A stretch of 64,000 nucleotides of DNA, taken from Streptomyces sp. JJ66. Lineage in GTDB: Bacteria; Actinomycetota; Actinomycetes; Streptomycetales; Streptomycetaceae. Positions within the stretch are counted from its first letter, which is position 1; each line of letters begins with the position of its first letter. Location of the stretch: the NCBI RefSeq assembly GCF_019303495.1, contig NZ_JAEVFI010000004.1:1-64000 (forward strand), in the 5' to 3' direction. The translations under genes were made by a program, and so were the position numbers. Positions 1-8,625 of the stretch are shown in pieces. The notes under the pieces were generated by a model that saw only the letters and a list, made by a program, of their open reading frames with translations, ran no database searches and was not told where the DNA came from.

Positions 1-10
1 TCCGGCCCGC

Positions 11-64
11 CCGGCCCGCCCGCCGCACCGCGCGAGCCGCCGCGCGGTGCGGCGGGCGGGCCGG
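11..64 (-). terminator. Strong hairpin ending the tail/lysis operon
   Basis: Perfect 24-bp inverted repeat (arms 11-34 and 41-64) around a 6-nt loop, about 50 nt beyond the stop of the last minus-strand lysis gene. There is no T-tract, which is usual for actinomycete hairpin terminators. Its position suggests that the late operon ends inside this window. Confidence 0.75.
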
Positions 65-116
65 GTCCGGCGCCGTGGCCCGTGGCCAGGGGACGCCGGA
101 CCCGGCTGCCGATGGG

Positions 117-380
117 TCAGCCGCCGGCCAGCTGCCAGACGGCGATCGCGGTGCCGCTCACGGCGGCCAGGGCGGTGACGCTGGTCAGGGGCCAGCGGGA
201 GCGCTCCAGCGAGTCGAGGCGGGACTCGTGGTCGGCGAGCTGCTTGTCGGTCTGGTCGCTGCGCTGGACGAGCAGGGCGAGCGCGCCGTCAACGCGGGCG
301 AACCCGGCCTCGACGGTGCCGCGCAGCCGCTCCAGCTCCACGGCGACAGCGGTGGTGCGGTCCGGGTCGAGCTCATTCAT
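117..380 (-). CDS. Small tail-anchored coiled-coil protein, XhlA/holin-accessory-like
   Basis: 87 aa. Residues 11-60 form a charged, heptad-rich helix; residues 63-84 form one hydrophobic membrane segment at the C-terminus. This soluble-helix plus membrane-anchor layout is that of XhlA-type proteins encoded beside phage holins and endolysins, which help permeabilise the membrane at lysis. The start codon lies 8 nt inside the upstream holin-like gene, so the two are probably translationally coupled. It is the last gene of the minus-strand tail/lysis operon. The function rests on architecture and neighbours; the sequence alone is not diagnostic. Confidence 0.6.
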   Translation of the reverse strand: MNELDPDRTTAVAVELERLRGTVEAGFARVDGALALLVQRSDQTDKQLADHESRLDSLERSRWPLTSVTALAAVSGTAIAVWQLAGG

Positions 381-630
381 GGGCCGGTCCGTGCTCCTTT
401 CCCGTGCGCAGCCAGCCCGGCAGCAGCGCCTGCACCCCGGGCAGGGCCATGACGCGGGCCAGCCCGCCGGCGACGGCGAGCGCGCCCGCCACCCACGGCA
501 GGGTCGCGGGCAGGCCGGACGCCTCCACCACGGCGGGCAGCACCAGGGCCAGCCCCAGTGCGGTCTGCACCACCGTGCGCAGGCTCCGCCTGTTCTCCTC
601 GGACAGCTTCACGGACAGCTTCTCGGACAT
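373..630 (-). CDS. Putative holin, 85 aa
   Basis: The protein starts at MSEKLSVKL, preceded by a GGAG Shine-Dalgarno. It has a short charged N-terminus, a hydrophobic segment at about residues 18-40 and a second at about 43-75, then a charged tail (RTGKEHGPAHE). Size, two membrane segments and placement directly after an endolysin fit a phage holin that releases the endolysin. Holins are too diverse to assign by motif, so this is a context call. The stop overlaps the next small membrane gene. Confidence 0.6.
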   Translation of the reverse strand: MSEKLSVKLSEENRRSLRTVVQTALGLALVLPAVVEASGLPATLPWVAGALAVAGGLARVMALPGVQALLPGWLRTGKEHGPAHE

Positions 631-692
631 CGTCGCTCCGTTCCTTTGCTGGGGGCCTTCGGGCTCTCCGGGGCCTTCGGGGCCGGGGCGTG

Positions 693-1577
693 TCAGGACA
701 CGCGCGGGACGCGCAGCGCCGTCCAGGAGTAGGCGCCGGGCCAGCCGTCGGCGTCCGCACCGGTGAAGCCGAGCTTGCGCTGCCAGCGCGCGTAGGAGCG
801 CCGGTCGGCGCCCGACCACTGCGGGCCCGGGCCGACGGCGTAGGCCGAGCAGCCCTCGGCCACCAGGCGCTCGCCCATCGCCGTCACCACGGCCGAGCGC
901 GGCGCGCGGTGGAACCAGGCGGCGCCGGGGAACGGCTGGTAGCCGCGTCCGCCGCTGCCTGGCGCGGACTTCGGCCCGGTGGGACGGCGGCCCAGGCGCT
1001 CGCCGATGCGGTCGCGGAGGTCGTACATGGAGACGCCGTGCGGGTCGATCTTGGTGCGCGTCCACTCCTTGTGTGCGATGACGGAGCGTTCGTTCCAGCC
1101 GTGGGCGCGGCAGATCGCGGCCGACGCGCGCACGATGGCCTCCAGTTGCTCCGGCGGCCACGGGTCGCGCCCGTCACCGAGGTTGATCGCCTCGAAACCG
1201 TAGAAGCGGGCGTTGCCGTCGGTGGTGTCGGCCTGTGGACGCGGTGTGGCCACCTCCGCGATGACCGAGCGCAGCACCCGGCCATCGCCCCGCCCTGCGT
1301 GGTTGGCCCGGCCGCCGCCGACCAGGTGCACGGTGCCGGACTTGTCGATGACGCCGTGGCACAGCGGCCCGGGCAGGCCCGCGTAGCCGTCGTAGCACAG
1401 GTCCACGGAGGCGGCGGTGCCACGACTGACGGTGTGGTGCACCATCACGCCGTTCACCGGGCCCCAGGCGCCCTTGTGGTTGCGGTGGTGGCCGCGCCAG
1501 TCGCGGTGTTCGATGACGCGGACGCCTTCGTCGCGCAGCGCGTCCACGAGCTGGGCGGGTGTGAGAGGTGTGGCCAT
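693..1577 (-). CDS. Endolysin: N-acetylmuramoyl-L-alanine amidase (Amidase_2/PGRP)
   Basis: 294 aa. Residues 15-195 form an Amidase_2/PGRP domain that cuts the bond between N-acetylmuramic acid and L-Ala in peptidoglycan. The expected zinc ligands are visible: His47 in VMVHHT, and His169 and Asp178 in the AHKEWTRTKIDP stretch. After a Gly/Pro linker (about 198-215), residues 215-292 form a cell-wall-binding-like module with the WSGADRRSYARWQRKLG motif common in Streptomyces phage amidases. No signal peptide is seen, consistent with release through the downstream holin-like pair. The start is preceded by GAGGAG. Confidence 0.9.
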   Translation of the reverse strand: MATPLTPAQLVDALRDEGVRVIEHRDWRGHHRNHKGAWGPVNGVMVHHTVSRGTAASVDLCYDGYAGLPGPLCHGVIDKSGTVHLVGGGRANHAGRGDGRVLRSVIAEVATPRPQADTTDGNARFYGFEAINLGDGRDPWPPEQLEAIVRASAAICRAHGWNERSVIAHKEWTRTKIDPHGVSMYDLRDRIGERLGRRPTGPKSAPGSGGRGYQPFPGAAWFHRAPRSAVVTAMGERLVAEGCSAYAVGPGPQWSGADRRSYARWQRKLGFTGADADGWPGAYSWTALRVPRVS

Positions 1578-1749
1578 GGGTGGGCTCCTCCTCGGTGGAT
1601 TCCGGCACGGTGGCCGGGATGCGGTGGGCGCCGCGCGCGCCGGGGCCGGGGCCGGGGTGCGGCCACGGCCCCGGCGGGGGCGGCGGTGCGGTCAGTCGCG
1701 ATCCGCCCCGCGCCGACGGGCGACACGGGGCGGAGAGGAAACGGGCACG

Positions 1750-3201
1750 TCAGGCGAGGGCGGCCCAGATGGCGTTGGAGTCGGCCACCACCGAGGTCGG
1801 GTTGAACGAACTCGGCAGCGAGGTCCGCCCGGTGCTGGACAGCCGGCCGTGCCGGACGAAGGCGCCGGGCATGCGGGCGCTGCCCGCCGGGGCGTTGCCG
1901 ATGCTGGCGCCGCGCGCGAAACCCGGCCCGTCGCTCCGGGGGTTCGGCCCGTTGATCAGCAGCGCGATCCAGTAGTTGCCGGGCTGCGCCGCGTACGGCG
2001 AGGTCAGCGGGCACACCACCGTCTGGCCCTCGTTGGCCGGAATCAGCTGGGTGAGCGGCTGGGTGACGCCGACCCGGGTCCCGGCGCCGGTGTACAGGCC
2101 CGCGTAGGAGCTGCTGCTCAGCGCCCCGCCCCCGTACCCGGCGGTGTAGAACACCAGGTCAAAGATGGTGTGCGGGGCGTGCAGCGGGACGCCGATAAGG
2201 TACAGCCAGCCGTTGACGCAGTACTGGGCGGTGTCGGCCGACGTCGTCGCCGGGTCGAAGGACCAGCCGGCGAAGCCGACGGCGGCCGGGGACCAGGAAC
2301 CGGCGGCGGAGACCGCGTCCACGTAGGAGCGGCGCGCCAGTTCGTCGCCGGAGGCCGGGTCGGCGGCGGCCGAAGGCGGCACCGCGAACGACTTCGCGCC
2401 GGTGATCGCCTGCGGGCCGCTGAGCAACACCGCGTCACCGGCCGGTACCGCGCCCACGTCGGCCGCGCCCAGCGTCACCGCGCCCGTGCGGCCGTTGACC
2501 GAGTCCACCGGAGCCCGCGTCAGGTAGCGCCCGTCGGCGGTGGCCTGGTCCAGCGCGCCCACGTCGGCGGCGGTGAGGACGACGTCACCGGTCGCGCCGT
2601 TGACGGAGGCGACCGCGCCGCCGGTGCCGGACGGCAGCTGTGCGGCCGGGACCAGGCCCTGGGCGTCCAGCGCCGCCACGCCGCTGGCGGCACCGACCGA
2701 GGCGGCCGGGACGGCGGCGACGTCGGCGGCCGTCAGCGTGATGTCCGGCTCGGTGTGGCCGTTGACGGAGTGCACCGCGCCCGGCTCGCCCCGCGGACCC
2801 TGCGGCCCGGGCGCGCCGGGCGGCCCCGCCGGTCCGGGCACGGCGACGTAATGCGGCGTGGCGGGATCGGCGGGCACGACATCGGCGAGGTCGAGCTGCG
2901 GCTGAGCGGCGGGCAGCACGATCTGGTAGGTGCGGCGCGGCGTCACCCCGGCCAGCTGCTCGCTGACGGTGTAGGTCCACGTCGCCGGGTTCCAGCCCGG
3001 GCCGTCCGTCGCGGGCAGGACGACGCTGATGCGGCCCTCGGCGTCGAGCCGGGCGACGGTCGGGCCGCCGACCATCACGTCGGCGTCGGAGTGGGTGAGC
3101 ATCGCCGGGGGCCGGAACTCCACGAGGCCGGTCATCGGCCGCCCGTCCGGCGTCAGGTACCGCGCGGTGACGGTCACGGTGGGAAGGGTTGCGGGCAGCA
3201 C
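1750..3201 (-). CDS. Collagen-like tail fibre / receptor-binding protein
   Basis: 483 aa from a GTG start with an AAGGAGG ribosome site 4 nt upstream. The order is: N-terminal beta domain (1-115) that probably docks to the tail tip; a Gly-X-Y collagen-like run of about 20 residues (PAGPPGAPGPQGPRGEPG); three copies of a fibre repeat of the form SVNGxTGxVxLxAADVGA (about residues 145-285); and a C-terminal beta-rich domain (about 320-483) likely to be the host-binding head. Collagen stalks and these repeats are typical of trimeric tail fibres. It follows the tail-tip genes and precedes the endolysin, the usual place for host-range determinants. Confidence 0.8.
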   Translation of the reverse strand: MLPATLPTVTVTARYLTPDGRPMTGLVEFRPPAMLTHSDADVMVGGPTVARLDAEGRISVVLPATDGPGWNPATWTYTVSEQLAGVTPRRTYQIVLPAAQPQLDLADVVPADPATPHYVAVPGPAGPPGAPGPQGPRGEPGAVHSVNGHTEPDITLTAADVAAVPAASVGAASGVAALDAQGLVPAAQLPSGTGGAVASVNGATGDVVLTAADVGALDQATADGRYLTRAPVDSVNGRTGAVTLGAADVGAVPAGDAVLLSGPQAITGAKSFAVPPSAAADPASGDELARRSYVDAVSAAGSWSPAAVGFAGWSFDPATTSADTAQYCVNGWLYLIGVPLHAPHTIFDLVFYTAGYGGGALSSSSYAGLYTGAGTRVGVTQPLTQLIPANEGQTVVCPLTSPYAAQPGNYWIALLINGPNPRSDGPGFARGASIGNAPAGSARMPGAFVRHGRLSSTGRTSLPSSFNPTSVVADSNAIWAALA

Positions 3202-3258
3202 ACTGCCTCCTTGGGGGTTGGTGAGAAAGGTCTGGTCACGGGCCAGGCACGGAAAAGG

Positions 3259-3295
3259 CGACGCCCGCCCCGGCGGAAAGCCGGAGCGGGCGTCG
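3259..3295 (-). terminator. Hairpin between the 237-aa structural gene and the fibre gene
   Basis: 10-bp perfect arms (3259-3268 and 3286-3295) extend into a GC-rich inner stem. The hairpin sits in the 107-nt gap downstream of the gene ending at 3309 and upstream of the fibre gene. It could partly terminate or stabilise the operon mRNA and so set fibre levels. Confidence 0.5.
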
Positions 3296-3308
3296 GGAAG
3301 GATTGCCG

Positions 3309-4022
3309 TCAGGACTGGACGCCGTACAGCGCCAGCGGGCGGCAGCGCACGGTGCCGCCAGCGGCGGCCACCTTGGCCTGCACCTCGAAGGTGACCGTGG
3401 CGCTGAAGTCCACGGCCAGCGAGGCGGTGAACTCCAGCCCGTCCGGGCCGCCGACCGGGCCGACCGGTACGCCGTCCACCAGCACCCGCACCTCCGCGCC
3501 CGGGCTGCCCTCCGCCGCGATCCGGCCGTACAGCCGCGGATGCTGGACGATGCCGGGGCCACGGAACAGCGTCGTCCATGCGGTCGCGCCCGTGGACTCC
3601 CAGCGGCCGGGCGCCACCGGCGCGGGCAGCGGGTAGGGCACGTACGGGCGGGCCAGCCCGCGCTGTTTGGCGTCATCGGCGACGACGACATTGCCCTTGC
3701 GGTCGAAGATCTGCACCGGCTGGTCCGGCAGCGTGTCGGGGCTCCCGGTCCACACCGTCAGCGCCACCGAGCCGTCGTCGCGCCGGACGACCAGGCCCTG
3801 TTGCGGCTGGCCGTCCGTCCGGTCGGGGTGCACGCGGCCCAGGTACAGCAGGTCCTCGCCGTCCGGGGTGCGCACGCGCAGCCGTCCGCCGTCGCCGATG
3901 ACGACGTCGCCGCCGCTGATGCGGTTCATCGGCGGCGCGGTGTTGGCGCTGCCCATCAGCTCCCGCACCTGCCGCTCCAGCGCGCGCAGCCGGTCCAGCA
4001 GATCGGTGGGGATGATCGCCAC
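3309..4022 (-). CDS. Minor tail/tail-tip structural protein, 237 aa
   Basis: Unnamed family. Residues 1-25 form a leucine-zipper-like helix (DLLDRLRALERQVREL), a common trimerisation start for tail-tip or fibre-network proteins. The rest is beta-rich and contains a VVIGDGGRLRVRTPDG stretch and a C-terminal domain (about 150-237) resembling a small carbohydrate-binding sandwich. It lies 3 nt from the upstream baseplate gene and directly before the collagen fibre, so it probably links fibre to tail tip. No enzymatic motif was seen. Confidence 0.6.
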   Translation of the reverse strand: MAIIPTDLLDRLRALERQVRELMGSANTAPPMNRISGGDVVIGDGGRLRVRTPDGEDLLYLGRVHPDRTDGQPQQGLVVRRDDGSVALTVWTGSPDTLPDQPVQIFDRKGNVVVADDAKQRGLARPYVPYPLPAPVAPGRWESTGATAWTTLFRGPGIVQHPRLYGRIAAEGSPGAEVRVLVDGVPVGPVGGPDGLEFTASLAVDFSATVTFEVQAKVAAAGGTVRCRPLALYGVQS

Positions 4023-4025
4023 CTT

Positions 4026-5138
4026 TCATACTCCTTCCAGGTAGAGCGTCGCCGTCTCCGGCTTGGTGCGCTGCGGCGGGGAGACGGCCAGGCCCACGAC
4101 GCGGAACCGGCTGTCCGAGCCGTCGGGGTGCCACAGGTCGTGGACGCGCAGCCGCAGCCGCGCACCCAGCAGCGCCGGGGAGATCCGGCCGTCCATCCGC
4201 ACGGTGAGCCGGGGGATCGTCTCGGGCCGCCGGTGCCGGGCCAGTTCGGCACGGGCGAGGGAGTGCAGCACCTCCTCGTCGCGCACCGAGCTGTGGTCGG
4301 AGCTGGACTCCAGCCGGGGCCAGCCGCCCGCGATGTCCTCCGCCCGCACGTGCCGCACGGTCAGCGGCACCGACTCCTGCGACTGGTCGGAGTTGGCCGA
4401 CTCCCCGCGCGCCACCCACACGTTGGCCTGCACCGTGGCGTCCGAGGGCAGGCTGTAGGTCAGCACCGCGCCCGGGTGGTCCACGACGAGGTCGGTGTGT
4501 CCGGTCAGAATGCGCGGGTGCCCGAGCTGGAGCCGCTTGACGCGGCGTCCCTGGGCGTCGCGGTAGCAGTGCACCCGCCACTCGAAGCCGTCGTCGAGCT
4601 GCGCCAGCTTGTCCAGCAGCTCCCGCACCCGGGCCAGGTCGGTGGCGGCGTAGGCGAAGTCCCGCCGGACCCCGGACGCCTCGGTGCCGCAGCTCAGGCC
4701 GATGTTGCCGCCGGGCTGGGCCTGGACGTGCTCGACCAGCGTGCGCACGATGTCGAACTGGTCGGTGGCCGTGCCCACCAGGTCGCCCGACAGGACGCGG
4801 TGGTCCAGGTAGGAGTCGAACGTCGCCGCCTGGAACTCCGCCTTCAGCCGACCCTGTTCGTCCGCCGAGGGGGTGCACGTCCACAGCACGCCGCCCCACC
4901 AGATGTCGCCGTCCCGCTCCAGCCACACCGCCGTACGGCCCGGCAGCAGCGCCGCCCGCGCCCGCCGGGCCAGCGCCGCGTCCGGCAGCGGCACGGTGGC
5001 CGACAGCGAGCCGGGTTTGCCGATGTAGTCGTCGAACTTGGCCTCCGTGACCGGGAGGACGTCCACCACGCGATCGGTGCGCAGGTCGCAGAAGACGGCG
5101 CGGTAGACAGCGGGGTGGCCGCCGGGGTGGCCGCTCAT
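4026..5138 (-). CDS. Baseplate/tail-tip protein, ReqiPepy6 Gp37-like
   Basis: 370 aa, starting at MSGHPGG in a 4-nt ATGA overlap with the upstream gene. The N-terminal 110 residues follow the pattern of the siphoviral Gp37-like/Tal-type tail-tip proteins: DLRTDRVVDVLPV, then a bounded beta domain with LLPGRTAVWLERDGDIWWGG. The remainder is alternating beta and helical. It follows the Dit-like gene and one other baseplate gene, which is where phages place the hub. It has no obvious peptidase motif, so it is probably structural. The family name is a visual match. Confidence 0.6.
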   Translation of the reverse strand: MSGHPGGHPAVYRAVFCDLRTDRVVDVLPVTEAKFDDYIGKPGSLSATVPLPDAALARRARAALLPGRTAVWLERDGDIWWGGVLWTCTPSADEQGRLKAEFQAATFDSYLDHRVLSGDLVGTATDQFDIVRTLVEHVQAQPGGNIGLSCGTEASGVRRDFAYAATDLARVRELLDKLAQLDDGFEWRVHCYRDAQGRRVKRLQLGHPRILTGHTDLVVDHPGAVLTYSLPSDATVQANVWVARGESANSDQSQESVPLTVRHVRAEDIAGGWPRLESSSDHSSVRDEEVLHSLARAELARHRRPETIPRLTVRMDGRISPALLGARLRLRVHDLWHPDGSDSRFRVVGLAVSPPQRTKPETATLYLEGV

Positions 5139-6259
5139 TCGGCCGCCTCGTCGGACTCGTAGGTGAAGGCGAGCGCGATGCGCATGCCCGCCTTCCACTC
5201 CCACGGGCTGATCGCGTCCACCAGCCCGCCCTTGTCCAGCGCCGCGCCGCTGACCGGGCCGGAGACGATCTCTATCTCCAGGTGGTCGGGCGTGGTCAGG
5301 CGGACCCGGCCCATCGCCCGGTCCAACAGGCTGTCCTCCAGCGCGGCGAAGCCCACCGCGTGATCCCGGTCGGAGGAGCGCACCGGCAGCGTGAACCGCC
5401 AGTTGTCCGTCCCGGTCCCGGGCGCGAAGGACGACGTCGAGCCGAAGACGATGTCCAGCGAGGCGTGCACCAGCGTGCCGGTGTGCAGATAGCGGCCCTT
5501 GACGGTGGCATTGCCGAAGGACGGTGTGCGGGTCCCGGTGCTGAGGGACCACTGCGGCGTCCAGTCGTGCCAGCGCGGGGTGGCCGGGTACGGCTGCCAG
5601 GCGGTGCCGTCCCAGCGCTGTAGCCGGGCCTCGCCCGCGTCGCGGTACTGGCCCGGGTAGCTGCCCGGGATGTCGCGCGGCCAGTCCTCCGGCACGATGC
5701 CGCCGACGGCGACCGTGGCACGGCGCAGATCGCTGACGGCCGTGTTCCAGTCGATGCCGCCGGTCCCCTCCGACGCGCCCGCCGGGACGCGCACGGTGGC
5801 CAGCTCCAGCGCGGCACGCGGCGTCGCCGGGGCCTCAGGCGCGGCGGCGGGCACCCCCGGGATGATCTCCAGCGCCGCCTCGGTACGCCCGGAGGCGTCC
5901 TGCGCCTCGTCGTAGACGCGCAGCACCACCAGGTCCACGCGCGGGTTGTCGGGGTCGCCGTCGGCGAAGGTGATCGGGGTGTACTCGGTCACGGCGACGG
6001 GGTAGGCCCCGGCCACCTCGTCGCTTTGGATGACGGCGCGCCCGGAGGCCACCGTCGCCGTCATCCCCGCCGTCTGCCCGTACACGTACAGGCCGGAGAC
6101 CGGGTAGCGGCCGTCCGGGGAGCCGGGCAGGACGCCGCCCCGGGAGGCGAGCTGGCCGGTGGGCGTCATCGTGCCGACCGGCGCCAGCCGGGTGTCGAGG
6201 CGGGACTGGCCCTGGGTGGTGTCGGTGCGGTTGAGCAGCCATGCACTGCGGATGGGCAT
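5135..6259 (-). CDS. Tail-tip/baseplate structural protein, 374 aa
   Basis: Residues 1-130 (MPIRSAWLLNRTDTTQGQSR onward, including YPVSGLYVYGQTAGMTATV) match the style of Streptomyces prophage baseplate proteins that precede fibres. A central domain contains DDxR-like loops, and residues about 215-374 form a beta-sandwich (YLHTGTLVHASLDIVFGS). The gene is 63 nt downstream of the Dit-like gene and overlaps the next gene by 4 nt. Its exact role is unknown; it may carry a second binding domain in addition to the collagen fibre. Confidence 0.6.
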   Translation of the reverse strand: MPIRSAWLLNRTDTTQGQSRLDTRLAPVGTMTPTGQLASRGGVLPGSPDGRYPVSGLYVYGQTAGMTATVASGRAVIQSDEVAGAYPVAVTEYTPITFADGDPDNPRVDLVVLRVYDEAQDASGRTEAALEIIPGVPAAAPEAPATPRAALELATVRVPAGASEGTGGIDWNTAVSDLRRATVAVGGIVPEDWPRDIPGSYPGQYRDAGEARLQRWDGTAWQPYPATPRWHDWTPQWSLSTGTRTPSFGNATVKGRYLHTGTLVHASLDIVFGSTSSFAPGTGTDNWRFTLPVRSSDRDHAVGFAALEDSLLDRAMGRVRLTTPDHLEIEIVSGPVSGAALDKGGLVDAISPWEWKAGMRIALAFTYESDEAAE

Positions 6260-6322
6260 GTCAGATCCTTTCGGTGGTCAGGAAGTCGGTGCGGGTGCGG
6301 GCGCGGGGGAGCGGGGCACGCG

Positions 6323-7267
6323 TCACCAGTGGGCGTCGCGCCAGCGGACGGTGACGGAGGCGTCGGGCGAGGGGGTGGTGTCCGCGGAGCGGAACACCAG
6401 CGCGGTCGCCCCCGGCTCCAGCCGGAACAGCTGCTCGGGCGCCGAGCGAGCGGTCGCCGTGTACAGGCGGGAGGCGGTGCCGTTGAGCACGACCGTCCCG
6501 GAGCGGGTGTCCACGGTGAGCACGTCGCTGGCGGCCAGCGCGATGTCGTACCGCAACCGCAGCCCGTCGCTGAGCCGGGTCAGCTCCGGGCGCCGCAGCG
6601 GGCCCCGGAACTCCAGCACCGGATGCGCGGCGGCCTCACCGGAGTTGACGGCCGTCACCGCACCGGTGGAGCCGGTGGTGCCCCAGTCCAGCGGCCACCC
6701 GAGGCCGCCGTCGCCGGTCACCGGGTCCGGTGCCCACGCCAGTCCGTCCTCCGGCTGCGGCAGCCGCGCCGTGGCCCGCCGCTCGCGCACGCCAAAGCGC
6801 CGGGGATCGGTGGCGACCCACTGCACCTCCGCCTTCGCCGCGCCCTGGAGCACGTAGGTGCGGTCCTGCGGGACGACGCGGCGGCTGACCCGGGCCCGGC
6901 AGGCCAGCGTCTCGCCGTGCAGCCGCACCGCGAGCCACTTCTCGCCGCCGTCCGGCGTCGTCGCGGACCTCAGGCCGCGCATCGTGGCGCGTGCTTCCTC
7001 GCGTGTCGGCGGCAGCAGCCACACCGTCGCCGAGACGGTGCGCGGCTTGGCCCACCGCGCGCCGGGCCAGGCGCCGTGCTGGTCGGGCCGGGCGACGTCG
7101 CCGGTGTCCAGCCCCGGCAGGTCGTCCCAGCCGGTGACGCCCTTCCTGTCCACCTGGTAGGGCGTGCCGGGGCCGAAAAGAACCCCGGCCCACTCGATCT
7201 GCCCGTCGCGGGTGATCAGTGAGCCGGGGGCGGCTTCCGGTGCGTTGTTCTGTTGGATGTCGATCAC
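6323..7267 (-). CDS. Distal tail protein, Dit-like (Sipho_tail family)
   Basis: 314 aa. The N-terminal half (about 20-160) has the layout of siphoviral Dit proteins: a tube-like beta domain with GWDDLPGLDTGDVARPDQHG followed by the substitution-like strand ARWAKPRTVSATVWL. The C-terminal half (about 200-314) is a beta-sandwich appendage containing HPVLEFRGPLRRPEL. Dit forms the hexameric ring between tube and baseplate hub. Its position immediately after the tape-measure genes is canonical. This gene strongly supports a non-contractile, siphovirus-type tail. Confidence 0.75.
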   Translation of the reverse strand: MIDIQQNNAPEAAPGSLITRDGQIEWAGVLFGPGTPYQVDRKGVTGWDDLPGLDTGDVARPDQHGAWPGARWAKPRTVSATVWLLPPTREEARATMRGLRSATTPDGGEKWLAVRLHGETLACRARVSRRVVPQDRTYVLQGAAKAEVQWVATDPRRFGVRERRATARLPQPEDGLAWAPDPVTGDGGLGWPLDWGTTGSTGAVTAVNSGEAAAHPVLEFRGPLRRPELTRLSDGLRLRYDIALAASDVLTVDTRSGTVVLNGTASRLYTATARSAPEQLFRLEPGATALVFRSADTTPSPDASVTVRWRDAHW

Positions 7268-7289
7268 GGGCTGAGCCCTCGCTTTCTTC

Positions 7290-8609
7290 TCACACGGCGG
7301 CTCCCAGCGGTGTCGCCGACCAGCGGTTGCGCTCCGCGCGGGCGAGGAAGCGCAGGTCCTCGGCGACGCCCAGCGGCCCGCGGTCGGCGGGCTCCGCGTA
7401 GTGCTCGATCCACCCGCCCCGCGCCTGCGCCGAGACGGCGGCGTAGCGGGCGGTACCGTCCATCAGCCGGTGCAGCACCGGCAGCGGGACGACGGCCTCG
7501 GCCTCGCCCGCCTCCGCCACGACCGCGAGCACGCCCCGGCGGCGCGGCAGCGCGACACCACCCTGGGCGAGCTGCGGGATCTTGGGGAGGTTGATGCCGA
7601 ACTCCTTGCCGAACAGGCTGAAACTGAGGCTGTTCAGGCCGTCGATCACCCAGTTGGCGAAGGAGATCAGGCCGTTGACGGGCCCCTTGACGACGTCCAG
7701 TACCAGCTGCGCGCCGGTCTCCAGGTAGCCGGAGATGCCCCCGAGGGTGTTCCGCATCGCCCCCACGACCCGTTCGAACATCTCCCGGGGCTTGGTCCTG
7801 ATCCAGTCCAGCACGCCGCTCACCGCACGCTGGATGCCGCCGAACACGGTGTCCGCGATCGTGCGCATCCGGTTGACCGTGCCGGTGACCAGGCGCCGCA
7901 CCGTGCCCATGGGGTCGCGCACGAAGGCGGCGATCCACTTCACCACCGTCAGGACGACGGTGAGGTAGCCCTGGAGGTAGGTCGCGACAACCTTCCCCAC
8001 GACCTTCACCACGGGCAGCATCACCTTCAGGACCGTCTGCACCCACGTCATCATCGCGGCCGTGACGTGCTGGATGATCTTCTGCCCGGCGGAGGACTGG
8101 ACGGCGGCGTCGATCAGGTAGCCGATCAGCGGCGCGAGCAGCGACAGCGCCAGCCCCCACGGGTTGGCCTTCATCACGGTGTTGACCAGCTTCATCACCC
8201 CGGCCCCGAGCTTCAGCCCGAGCCCGAACACCCCGCCCAGCTTGCCGACGATCCCGGCGCTCTTGCCGATCCCGCCCGCCAGCTTGTCCGCCCGCCCCGC
8301 CTCCCGCTGGAGCTGCTTCAGCTCCCGGTTGGCGGCCTTGAACCTGGCGCGCGTGACGTTCAGCTGCGGGTGCACCGCGCCCGCCCGCCGCCCGAACCCG
8401 AGCAGCCCCTGACCCGCGACGGACGCCGACGGCACCACACGCCGCAACTCCGCCTGGGTGCGCTGCGCACCGCCGCGCAGGGCGCTGGCGGCGCGGGACG
8501 CCGCCGCGATGGCCCGCCGGTTGGCCGCGAGCCCACTACGGGCCTGGCCCAGCGCCCCGCCGAACGTCCGGAACCCGGGCCCGGCCTGCGCGAGTATCGC
8601 GATGGCCAT
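7290..8609 (-). CDS. Tape-measure-like tail protein, paralogue 2 (439 aa)
   Basis: The helical N-terminal region (about 1-110, Ala/Arg-rich) is followed by long hydrophobic-amphipathic helices (about 130-260) and a C-terminal domain carrying LAQGGVALPRRRGVLAVVAE then AGEAEAVVPLPVLHRL. That last segment is the hallmark of tape-measure C-termini (AEAGxEAVxPL). It ends with WIEHYAEP and a helical tail. It shares this plan with the gene immediately upstream, so the two are tandem paralogues. At about 1.5 angstrom per residue each would specify a short tail of about 60 nm. It may be the second tape measure or a tail-tip variant. Confidence 0.7.
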   Translation of the reverse strand: MAIAILAQAGPGFRTFGGALGQARSGLAANRRAIAAASRAASALRGGAQRTQAELRRVVPSASVAGQGLLGFGRRAGAVHPQLNVTRARFKAANRELKQLQREAGRADKLAGGIGKSAGIVGKLGGVFGLGLKLGAGVMKLVNTVMKANPWGLALSLLAPLIGYLIDAAVQSSAGQKIIQHVTAAMMTWVQTVLKVMLPVVKVVGKVVATYLQGYLTVVLTVVKWIAAFVRDPMGTVRRLVTGTVNRMRTIADTVFGGIQRAVSGVLDWIRTKPREMFERVVGAMRNTLGGISGYLETGAQLVLDVVKGPVNGLISFANWVIDGLNSLSFSLFGKEFGINLPKIPQLAQGGVALPRRRGVLAVVAEAGEAEAVVPLPVLHRLMDGTARYAAVSAQARGGWIEHYAEPADRGPLGVAEDLRFLARAERNRWSATPLGAAV

Positions 8610-8625
8610 ACCGCCTCACCGCCTC

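Noticed and set aside
373..1161. 262-aa ORF covering the holin-like gene
   Set aside because: Only the last 85 residues have coding character and a ribosome site; the rest is antisense or out of frame to the endolysin.
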